From the NCBI GenBank assembly GCA_934663655.1, contig CAKUKT010000033.1, positions 1 to 13,636 of the forward strand: DNA of 13,636 bases, read 5' to 3'. The notes beneath the pieces were generated by a model that made no database searches, had not been told where the DNA came from, and worked only from the letters and a program-made list of their open reading frames with translations. Both the position numbers and the translations under genes were made by a program. Shown here in pieces: positions 7,380 to 13,636 of this stretch (the first letter of the stretch is position 1; every line of letters starts with the position of its first letter). Source of the stretch: an uncultured Victivallaceae bacterium (GTDB lineage Bacteria > Verrucomicrobiota > Lentisphaeria > Victivallales > Victivallaceae).

Positions 7380-7452
7380 TAAATAATATTGCCATGCCGT
7401 AATCGACTCCCGACATGTTGATCTCCGGTGAAAAACAATTTTCCTTAAGAAA

Positions 7453-8424
7453 ATGAAAACAACTGTTTTTTCAAGAATTATCCATTCATTCCGACGGTTC
7501 AAGTTTCTGCCGGTGGTGGCGCTGCTGACGCTGATTCCGGTCGGCTGCGGCGACAACTCCAGCGGCGACACCCGCACCGCCGGCGACGGCAAACTCGCCG
7601 TGGCGGCCGGTCTGCCGCCGATCGGCTGGATTGCCGCAGAGATCGGCGGTGACAAGATCTCCGTGACCACCATGCTTCCGGAAGGGCGGACGCCGCATGA
7701 TTATTCGCCGTCCCCCCGCGACATCCGGGTCGCCTCGCAAGCGGCGCTGTTTCTGACCACCGGCATGCCGTTCGAGGAACGGGTGACCCGGGCGTTGCCG
7801 TCGTCGGTAAAAATTGTCGATGTCGCCGCGGGAATCGTCCGGATTCTCTTCGGCGGCTGCGGCCACGACCACGGGGATCATGACCTTCCGCACGACCACG
7901 AACATGAACATCACCCCGGGAGTGAACCGGCCGATTCCCTCGATCCCCATGTCTGGCTGTCGATCCCGAACGATCTCGCCATCGCCGCCAGCATCGAAAA
8001 GGCATTATCAGCCGCATCACCGGATAACGCCGCTTATTTCCGCGCCAACTTCGAGCGCTTCACCGCGAAAATGTCCGAACTCGAACAGCGAATCGTCACC
8101 GAACTCGCGCCGTGGAAGGGACGCGCATTCTACGTCTATCATCCCGCGTTCGGATACTTCGCCGCCATGACCGGACTGCGCCAGGAGGCGATCGAACTCG
8201 GCGGCCGCGAAGCCGGAGCCCGGCGGCTCGAAGCCATCGCGGAATCGGCGCGTGAACATCAAGTCAGGGTAATTTTCGTACAGCCGCAGTTCAATCCGGC
8301 CAACGCCCGCGGCCTGGCCGAGGCAATCAACGGCGAAGTAAGAGCGCTTGATCCGCTGGGGGCCGATCTGTACGCCAATTTTGAAGCGATAACGGGAGCG
8401 CTGCGCGCCGGCTTCTCCCGCTGA
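7453..8424 (+). CDS. znuA: Zinc ABC transporter substrate-binding lipoprotein (ZnuA/TroA family)
   Basis: Binds Zn2+ outside the cytoplasmic membrane and delivers it to the ZnuB channel. The protein has 323 residues. The N-terminus is basic, then hydrophobic (18-31), ending in IPVGC with C32 as the likely lipidated cysteine; proline at -3 makes the lipobox slightly atypical. Candidate metal ligands in family order are H82 (TPHDYSPSP), H166 (DPHVWLS), H230 (YHPAFGYF) and D300 (LDPLGADLY). Between the first two lies a His-rich loop at about 136-154, with one Cys and eight His. Such a loop is characteristic of the zinc-specific members rather than the manganese ones. The start has only a weak ribosome site (TAAGAA). 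The ATPase gene follows after 9 nt. Confidence 0.92.
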   Translation: MKTTVFSRIIHSFRRFKFLPVVALLTLIPVGCGDNSSGDTRTAGDGKLAVAAGLPPIGWIAAEIGGDKISVTTMLPEGRTPHDYSPSPRDIRVASQAALFLTTGMPFEERVTRALPSSVKIVDVAAGIVRILFGGCGHDHGDHDLPHDHEHEHHPGSEPADSLDPHVWLSIPNDLAIAASIEKALSAASPDNAAYFRANFERFTAKMSELEQRIVTELAPWKGRAFYVYHPAFGYFAAMTGLRQEAIELGGREAGARRLEAIAESAREHQVRVIFVQPQFNPANARGLAEAINGEVRALDPLGADLYANFEAITGALRAGFSR

Positions 8425-8433
8425 AAAAAATCC

Positions 8434-9198
8434 ATGGAAACCATCATCGAAATAAAGGATCTCGAATTTCGCTACGAAGCGGGTCCGGCGATACTTGAAA
8501 ATGTGAATCTGACCCTCCGGCGGGGAGAATCCGGCTGCATCGTCGGCCCCAACGGCGGCGGCAAGAGCACTTTGCTCAAGCTGCTGCTCGGACTGCTCGA
8601 ACCCGAACGGGGGACCATCCGTCTGTTCGGTTTGCCGCCGGCGGAAGCGCGTTCCCGGATCGGTTACATGCCGCAATATCACCAGCTCGACGCCGCGTTT
8701 CCGGTGACCGCGCTGGAGGTGGTGCTGATGGGCCGGATGCGCCGGGGGCTCATCGGCCGTTACCGCGCCGCCGACCGCGCCGCCGCCCACGCCGCGCTGG
8801 CGGAACTCGGGATCGCCCACCTGGGCAACCACTCCTTCGCCGAACTCTCCGGCGGCCAGCGGCAGCGCGTGCTGATTGCCCGGGCGCTCGCCGGCGCTCC
8901 GGAACTGCTGCTGCTCGACGAACCGACCGCGAACATCGATCCGGGCGCCGAGGAGCAGTTCTACTCCACGCTCGACGAACTGCGCAAACGGATGACCGTG
9001 CTGACCGTTTCCCACGATCTCGGGTTCGTGAACCGGGAGATCGACCTGGTGATCTGCGTGAACCGCCAGGTGGTGATCCATGAAGCGGGAAAATTCACCG
9101 CCGAAACCGCCAACGCGGTCTACCACCATGACGTGAAATTCATCAAACACAATCACTCGTGCTTCTGCACCTGCGGGAAAGGCGGAAGCCATGAATGA
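8434..9198 (+). CDS. znuC: Zinc ABC transporter ATP-binding protein with His/Cys-rich tail
   Basis: Cytoplasmic ATPase that powers the importer, 254 residues. Visible motifs are Walker A GPNGGGKST (38-46), Q-loop Q81, signature LSGGQRQR (138-145), Walker B LLLLDEPT (158-165) and the switch H194 in VSHD. The C-terminal ~25 residues are unusual: H231, H232, H239, H241, C243, C245, C247 and H253 form a dense metal-ligand cluster that the ATPase fold does not need. This suggests zinc binding or sensing and supports zinc as the substrate. There is no clear Shine-Dalgarno sequence in the short gap after znuA, so initiation may depend on coupling. Its last 8 bases overlap the start of the permease gene. 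Confidence 0.94.
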   Translation: METIIEIKDLEFRYEAGPAILENVNLTLRRGESGCIVGPNGGGKSTLLKLLLGLLEPERGTIRLFGLPPAEARSRIGYMPQYHQLDAAFPVTALEVVLMGRMRRGLIGRYRAADRAAAHAALAELGIAHLGNHSFAELSGGQRQRVLIARALAGAPELLLLDEPTANIDPGAEEQFYSTLDELRKRMTVLTVSHDLGFVNREIDLVICVNRQVVIHEAGKFTAETANAVYHHDVKFIKHNHSCFCTCGKGGSHE

Positions 9199-10045
9199 CT
9201 TTTTCCATTCGCTCTGCTGTTCGGATCTGAACTTCCTGCGTTACGCGGTCTGGGTCGGTCTGCTGATGGGTCCGGTACTCGGCGTGGTCGGCACCCTCGT
9301 CGTCACCCGGAGAATCACCAGCCTTGCCGGCGCCAGCGCCCATGCCGCGCTCGGCGGTGTCGGACTTGCGCTCTTCTGCCAGCGGGTCTTGTTCTGGAGC
9401 TGGTGTTCAGCCATGGTCGGCGCGGTCGCCGGAGCGATGATCGCCGCCATCGCAGTCGGCATCGTCAGCATCACCGCCCGGGAACGCGAAGATACCGTCA
9501 TCGGCGTGGTCTGGGCGCTCGGAATGTCGCTCGGACTGCTCTTTCTGAACCGCACCCCGGGATATGTCGACTGGCAGGCTTATCTTTTCGGCAATATTCT
9601 GCTGCTCTCCTCGCAGGAGGTCTGGTTGACGGTTTCACTCGACATTCTGGTGCTGGTTCCGACACTGCTGTTTTACCAGACGTTGCTGTCGATTTCATTC
9701 GACCCGACCTTTGCGGTGCTGCGGGGGGTGCGGGTAAACGTCTTTTATCTCGGCCTCCTGGCCATCACCGCCTTGACCATCGTGCTGCTGATGAACGTCG
9801 TCGGCATCATGCTGGTGATCGCGCTGCTGACGCTTCCCGGCGCCACCGCCGGATGTTTCACCCGTCACCTCTGGTCGATGATGACGCTGGCCACCATCCT
9901 GAGCTGGTTGTTCATTCTCTCCGGCATCGCGGTCAGCTATAGTTGGGATCTGCCGACCGGACCGGTCATCGTGGTGCTGGCCGGCATTGTCTATGTGTTC
10001 GCTCTAATTGCAGCCAAACTCAGAAAACGAGGAGCAAAAATATGA
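9191..10045 (+). CDS. znuB: Zinc ABC transporter permease (ZnuB, ABC-3 family)
   Basis: Inner-membrane channel subunit, 284 residues, with about eight hydrophobic segments. Family features include the first helix VGLLMGPVLGVVGTLVVTRR, the segment GASAHAALGGVGLA (about 48-61), and VVGIMLVIALLTLPGATA (about 203-220), the conserved core of ABC-3 metal permeases. The start ATG sits inside the end of znuC (ATGAATGA), an 8-base overlap that implies translational coupling. The last codons overlap the following lipoprotein gene by 4 bases (ATGA). With the binding protein and ATPase it makes a complete importer. Confidence 0.94.
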   Translation: MNDFFHSLCCSDLNFLRYAVWVGLLMGPVLGVVGTLVVTRRITSLAGASAHAALGGVGLALFCQRVLFWSWCSAMVGAVAGAMIAAIAVGIVSITAREREDTVIGVVWALGMSLGLLFLNRTPGYVDWQAYLFGNILLLSSQEVWLTVSLDILVLVPTLLFYQTLLSISFDPTFAVLRGVRVNVFYLGLLAITALTIVLLMNVVGIMLVIALLTLPGATAGCFTRHLWSMMTLATILSWLFILSGIAVSYSWDLPTGPVIVVLAGIVYVFALIAAKLRKRGAKI

Positions 10046-10797
10046 AAAATTTGTTGACGCTGACGCTTGCGGCCGCATTGTTCGCCACCGTTTGCAGCGG
10101 CTGCGGCGAAAGCTCCGTCGCCGGAGCCATGGACAAGGGGATCAGCCGGGCCGCCGCCGGCGACTGGTCCGGAGCCAGAAAATTCTCCCAGCGCGCGCTC
10201 GAACTTGATCCGGAAAACACCGATGCGCTGATATTCCACGCGATCGTATGCAGCCGTCTCGGAGAACACGATCCCGCACTCGACGCCGCCCGGAGAGCTG
10301 CTGAACGCGCTCCGGAAAGCTTCCTCGCCCAATACCTGGTCGGTAAACTCTATTCGGAAACCCCGGGACGTTCCGGACCGGCGCTGGTGGCGCTCCACAA
10401 GGCCTGCCGCCTCGATCCGAACAATACTGACGCCCGGATTTGCCTGATCAATGCGGCGATGGATCTCAAAGCCCCCCAGGCCGAAGGATATATCCAGCAA
10501 CTCCGCCGCTTTCCGGGGTTTGAAAACGCTCCGGAACTCTTAAATCAGCTCGGAGTGATCCGTTTCCGGCGCGGAGATTTTTCCGGCGCCCGCAGCTGCT
10601 TTGTCACCGCGTTTCGCAATGATCCGGAACGCCGGAATCCGGCGATTCTTTTCAATGTCGCGTATGACTTCGACCGTCAGGCGGCGACGCGTGACAAATC
10701 CCGGGCGTTCTATCAGGAGTTCATCCGCCGCGCTGCCGGCAAAGCGAAATTTTCCAAGGCGCTCGATTTTGCCCGTCAGCGTCTGAACGGCCGCTGA
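10042..10797 (+). CDS. TPR-repeat lipoprotein
   Basis: Predicted membrane-anchored lipoprotein of 251 residues. The signal peptide (1-20) ends in VCSGC with C21 as the lipidated cysteine. The rest is largely helical and contains tetratricopeptide-like repeats. The clearest are at about 33-66 (AAAGDWSGARKF followed by ALELDP), 67-100, and 164-197 (IRFRRGDFSGARSCF). Weaker units lie at about 110-135 and 198-231. TPR domains act as protein-protein scaffolds; no catalytic motif is seen. The start at 10042 has AGGAG 7 nt upstream and overlaps the znuB stop (ATGA). The gene probably belongs to the znu transcription unit, but its function and any part in metal uptake are unknown. Confidence 0.85.
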   Translation: MKNLLTLTLAAALFATVCSGCGESSVAGAMDKGISRAAAGDWSGARKFSQRALELDPENTDALIFHAIVCSRLGEHDPALDAARRAAERAPESFLAQYLVGKLYSETPGRSGPALVALHKACRLDPNNTDARICLINAAMDLKAPQAEGYIQQLRRFPGFENAPELLNQLGVIRFRRGDFSGARSCFVTAFRNDPERRNPAILFNVAYDFDRQAATRDKSRAFYQEFIRRAAGKAKFSKALDFARQRLNGR

Positions 10798-10818
10798 AAC
10801 GGATCGGCAACCGCAAAT

Positions 10819-12627
10819 ATGGGCCGGGGCATTCCGCAGGAAATCATCGAGGAACTGCGTTCCCGCTGCGACATCGTCGAAATCATCGGCGCGTCCGTAC
10901 AGCTGAAACGTGCCGGTTCCCACACCTACAAGGGACTTTGTCCATTTCATCAGGAGAAGACCCCCTCGTTCCACGTCGATGCTTCGCGCCAGATGTATCA
11001 CTGTTTCGGCTGCGGCAAGGGCGGTGATGTATTCCGCTTTCTGATGGATCGCGAGGGAATGGACTTCGTGGACGCGGTCCGGATGCTCGCCTCCCGGGCG
11101 GGAATAGTCATTCCGGAGAGCAGCGACTACGCCGGCGGCGGTTCGGCGCGGGAACACGCCGCCCGGCGGGAACGGCTGTTTGAAATCAATGACCGTTACA
11201 GCGACTTCTTTCACCGCTGGCTGACTGAACACCCGAACTCCCCGGCCGCACTCTACCTGCGGAAGCGCGGAATCCCCCCGGAAATTGCCGCGAAATTCCG
11301 GATCGGCGCCGCCCCGGAATACGGCGCCGGACGACAATTCGCCGATTCGCTCGGCTTCTCCCCGGACGAACTGGTCGAAGCCGGAGTCTGCGGCCGCGAC
11401 CGGGAGAGCGGCCGTCTCTACGACAACTTCCGCAACCGGTTGATCTTCACGATTGAAAACGAATACGGGAAGGCGGTCGGTTTCAGCGCCAGAAGTCTGG
11501 AGGCGAAGCCTGCCGACGGCCGCAAATATATCAACACCACCGAAACCCCGGTATTCAAGAAAGGGCGGCTGCTCTATGCGCTGCCGCATGCAAGAAGCGG
11601 AATCAGCCGGCGAAATCTGGCAATACTCTGCGAAGGTCAGCTCGATGCCATCGCCTTTCACCGGGCGGGCTTCGACTGCGCAGTGGCGCCGCTCGGCACC
11701 GCCTTCACCGAGGATCAGGCGAAGATACTGAAGCGTTACACCAACCGGATCATTCTCGCATTCGACGCTGACGCCGCCGGAGCCAAGGCGGTGTTGCGGG
11801 CGGCGGAAATATTGTTGCCGCTCTCGGTGGAGCTCAAGGTATTGCGGATCGCCGGCGGCAAGGATCCCGACGAACTCTTTCGCACCGGCGGCGCTCCGGC
11901 CCTCGCCGACGCGCTGAACAATACCGTGTCCTGGTTGGAGGTGCTCGGAGAAACCCTTCCGGAAAAATTCGACCTCAATTCGCCGGTCGGTCGCGGCGCC
12001 GCCGCCGCGCAGATCGCCGGCTACCTGAAGCTGTTGAAAAACCAGGTCGAACTGGAGATGTACGTCGCTCAGGCGGCGGCGATGCTCCGGGTCAGCGAAG
12101 AGGCTCTTTACGCCGAACTCTCCGGAGCCCGCCGTTATGAGCGGCGGCGGGAGGAGTTCCACCGCCCGCAGCCGAAACCGGAACCGGCTTCGCGCCTCTC
12201 TCCGCCGCTGCGCATGCTTCTGGAACTGGCGATCAATTACGCCGAGGCGGCGCGCCAGATCGCGGAACTGCTGGAACCCGATGAACTGGCCGGTGATACC
12301 CCGGAACTCAAGGCTCTTAACCTCGCCCTCGCCTACGCGATCAACGACGAACACAGCGATCTGCCGGCGGCGCTGGCGGAAATGCTGATCGACACCCCCT
12401 CCCCCGAAGTGAGCCGGGCTCTGGTTGAACATCCGCAATATTCCGACATCTCCCGGGCGGTCACCGACTCGGTCGCTGAACTGCGCCGCATCCGCCGCCG
12501 GGAACGCCACCTTGAACTGCTCGAAAAATTGCGGAACGCGTCAAACGACGAAGAAAAAGCCCACTGGTTCCGGGAAATCGCGGAACTCAACCGCAGTCAA
12601 CCCCAACATGGAGATCCTGAGAGATGA
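10819..12627 (+). CDS. dnaG: DNA primase DnaG
   Basis: Synthesises the RNA primers for lagging-strand replication. The protein is 602 residues, close to the usual ~580-640. Three parts are visible. An N-terminal zinc finger has C41 and H44 in CPFHQEKTPS and C62 and C65 in CFGCGKGGD. The RNA polymerase core carries NRLIFTI (206-212) and a TOPRIM centre with E272 (CEGQLDAIAF), D316/D318 (AFDADAAG) and GKDPDEL (347-353). A helical C-terminal region from about 430 is the expected DnaB helicase-binding part. The loop after the catalytic glutamate reads EGQLD instead of the common EGYMD. The start matches the family's usual N-terminus (G-R-x-IPQ-x-I-I-E-E-L), although no good ribosome site precedes it. 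It lies 21 nt after the TPR gene and overlaps the next gene by ATGA; no rpsU or rpoD is adjacent. Confidence 0.97.
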   Translation: MGRGIPQEIIEELRSRCDIVEIIGASVQLKRAGSHTYKGLCPFHQEKTPSFHVDASRQMYHCFGCGKGGDVFRFLMDREGMDFVDAVRMLASRAGIVIPESSDYAGGGSAREHAARRERLFEINDRYSDFFHRWLTEHPNSPAALYLRKRGIPPEIAAKFRIGAAPEYGAGRQFADSLGFSPDELVEAGVCGRDRESGRLYDNFRNRLIFTIENEYGKAVGFSARSLEAKPADGRKYINTTETPVFKKGRLLYALPHARSGISRRNLAILCEGQLDAIAFHRAGFDCAVAPLGTAFTEDQAKILKRYTNRIILAFDADAAGAKAVLRAAEILLPLSVELKVLRIAGGKDPDELFRTGGAPALADALNNTVSWLEVLGETLPEKFDLNSPVGRGAAAAQIAGYLKLLKNQVELEMYVAQAAAMLRVSEEALYAELSGARRYERRREEFHRPQPKPEPASRLSPPLRMLLELAINYAEAARQIAELLEPDELAGDTPELKALNLALAYAINDEHSDLPAALAEMLIDTPSPEVSRALVEHPQYSDISRAVTDSVAELRRIRRRERHLELLEKLRNASNDEEKAHWFREIAELNRSQPQHGDPER

Positions 12628-13229
12628 AAAAAAGGTTTTTTACCCTGTCGGCAACGCTGTGCCTCGTAGTGCTGTCGCTGACCGGCTGTGTAACCGAAGA
12701 AAAAAGACAGCAGATCGCCTTCGGCGAGCGGCCGCGCGAATCCTATTCGCCGGTAGATGGTTCGTCGCTCGTACTGGAACTGGTCGGCGACCAGGAGTTC
12801 CCCGCCGGCGAGCCCGCCACCCTGACCTTCTCGCTGCGCAACAACGGTTCGGAAAAGGTTGAAATCCCCGAATGGTACGCCTGCGAAACCGACAATATCA
12901 TCCTTTACTGCCAGATCTGGGGCGTCGGTGAAACCGAACCGGTGGAGGAGCGCTGGATTCCGATGGCACACGTGCTGCACTATCCGGACACCCGCTATCC
13001 GCTGACCCTGATGCCGGGACAGCTGGTCACCGTCAGCCGCGACCTCGACTTCGTCGGCAGCATGGTGGTGGCCTCCGGCACGGAACGGCGTTATTTCGTG
13101 AAGGCCGAGACCAATCTTGATTCGCTGAAAGTTGAATCCCCGGTGGCGGGGATCCGGATCACCGCCGGTATGCCTCCGGAGCGCACCACTGATGCGACGG
13201 ATTCGGAAACTTCCGGTGATGAAGAATAA
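12624..13229 (+). CDS. Small lipoprotein of unknown function
   Basis: 201 residues. The signal peptide ends in the clear lipobox LTGC (C22), so the protein should be lipid-anchored outside the cytoplasmic membrane. The mature part looks like a single beta-sandwich (Ig-like) domain. Alternating strands begin SSLVLELVG, include ATLTFSLRNNGSEKVEIP (a pattern common in Ig-like domains that handle 'unequal' strands) and end near VAGIRIT. The last ~20 residues are acidic and rich in T, S, D and E, probably disordered. The start overlaps the dnaG stop (ATGA), with GGAG 10 nt upstream, so it is likely translated with dnaG. I recognise no specific family; resemblance to BsuPI-like or other Ig-fold lipoproteins is only by pattern. 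Confidence 0.8.
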   Translation: MKKRFFTLSATLCLVVLSLTGCVTEEKRQQIAFGERPRESYSPVDGSSLVLELVGDQEFPAGEPATLTFSLRNNGSEKVEIPEWYACETDNIILYCQIWGVGETEPVEERWIPMAHVLHYPDTRYPLTLMPGQLVTVSRDLDFVGSMVVASGTERRYFVKAETNLDSLKVESPVAGIRITAGMPPERTTDATDSETSGDEE

Positions 13230-13277
13230 TTTTCCCGCCGGCATCCGCCAGGTCGATTGAAGAGCCGTTGTCTCGTC

Positions 13278-13636
13278 TCACCGGGCGGCCCGGCGTTCCA
13301 GAATGCGGCATTCCCGCTCGCAGACCTCCATAATCAACGGCGTGCGCGGCAGATAGGAGAGCAGCCGTTCCATGTAGCGGCGGCGAATGAATTCCCGTGC
13401 GGAGTGAGCAAACCCGAGATCCCGTCCCCACAGCAGTTTAGCGGCGATGAAATCGACGGCGTGAACCATTTCGGAGTGGCGCGGCGTCTCCCCGGAGCGC
13501 ATTGCTTCGGCAATCGCCGGAGTTATTTCCGGAGTTTCGTCGAGGTTGAAGGTAACCGCCCGGTCCTCGGGAGCGGACAGATAATTGAGCAGAAGTTCGA
13601 CAATGTCGAGCTTGTCGACATCGCGGAGTGCGGCGG
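13278..13636 (-). CDS. HD-domain phosphohydrolase, C-terminal part (runs off the right edge)
   Basis: The last 118 codons of a minus-strand gene that enters from the right edge; the start is outside the window. The visible part begins AALRDVDKLDIVELLLNYLS. The xxRDxDKLDI motif is the third metal-site segment (the conserved aspartate) of HD-superfamily phosphohydrolases; the earlier H and HD motifs would lie beyond the window. The remainder is helical (GETPRHSEMVHAVDFIAAKL, LLSYLPRTPLIMEVCERE), as in the metal-dependent phosphohydrolase subgroup near nucleotide or ppGpp hydrolases. The frame is open beyond the internal ATG at 13502, which is not the start. It is convergent with the preceding lipoprotein gene. 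The 48-bp gap (13230-13277) holds no convincing terminator. Confidence 0.8.
   Translation of the reverse strand, partial: AALRDVDKLDIVELLLNYLSAPEDRAVTFNLDETPEITPAIAEAMRSGETPRHSEMVHAVDFIAAKLLWGRDLGFAHSAREFIRRRYMERLLSYLPRTPLIMEVCERECRILERRAAR

Noticed and set aside
8017..9192. 391-codon minus-strand open frame
   Set aside because: Antisense to znuA and znuC, whose motifs are complete.
10540..12510. 656-codon minus-strand open frame, longer than the gene opposite
   Set aside because: It is the complement of the TPR gene end and dnaG. Strong third-position G+C bias keeps this frame free of stops; no start site context or protein family supports it.
13230..13277. Terminator between the lipoprotein gene and the HD-domain gene
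   Set aside because: The gap contains only short G+C-rich inverted repeats without a T-run on either strand.
1..13636. CRISPR arrays, insertion sequences, phage genes, tRNA or rRNA genes
   Set aside because: None seen on reading: no regularly spaced repeats, transposase or integrase motifs, or tRNA-like cloverleaf sequences between the genes, and coding covers nearly all of the window.

Overview
The window is about 13.6 kb of high-G+C chromosome with tightly packed housekeeping and nutrient-handling genes. I see no mobile elements, CRISPR arrays, tRNAs or rRNAs. Three lipoprotein signal sequences, a PlsC-AMP-ligase fusion of Aas type and a variant TOPRIM motif in DnaG (EGQLD instead of the usual EGYMD) suggest a Gram-negative bacterium. 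The variant motif and gene style remind me of the PVC group (Lentisphaerota/Verrucomicrobiota). That placement is an inference made without a database search.

Layout. (1) 1-1128, minus strand: the first 376 codons of ribosomal protein S1 (rpsA), running off the left edge. Its sigma70-type promoter lies across the stop codon of the next gene and is followed by an ~80-nt leader with a hairpin. (2) 1239-3718, minus strand: a LysR regulator and a D-aminoacylase-type amidohydrolase joined by a GTGA overlap. (3) 3861-4847, plus strand: a YeiH-type (UPF0324, putative sulfate exporter) membrane protein, divergent from the LysR gene across an AT-rich control region with an 18-bp near-palindrome. (4) 4858-4912: a strong two-way terminator between yeiH and the convergent aas. 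(5) 4924-7188, minus strand: aas, a two-domain acyltransferase/acyl-ACP synthetase for lysophospholipid recycling. (6) 7453-13229, plus strand: a compact run of six genes, znuA-like lipoprotein, znuC, znuB, a TPR lipoprotein, dnaG primase and a small lipoprotein. Gaps are at most 21 nt and three junctions overlap. One promoter with a dyad over its -10 box lies upstream. (7) 13278-13636, minus strand: the C-terminal end of an HD-domain phosphohydrolase, running off the right edge.

How the genes fit together. The LysR protein probably controls yeiH and perhaps its own operon with the amidohydrolase, in the same divergent arrangement as enterobacterial yeiE/yeiH. The znu genes form a complete ABC importer, and the His-rich loop in the binding protein and the His/Cys-rich tail on the ATPase both point to zinc. 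The replication primase, itself a zinc-finger protein, appears to be transcribed with this importer. I saw no unmistakably new system. The least expected features are the zinc-importer/dnaG transcription unit, the metal-ligand tail on the ATPase and the rpsA leader.
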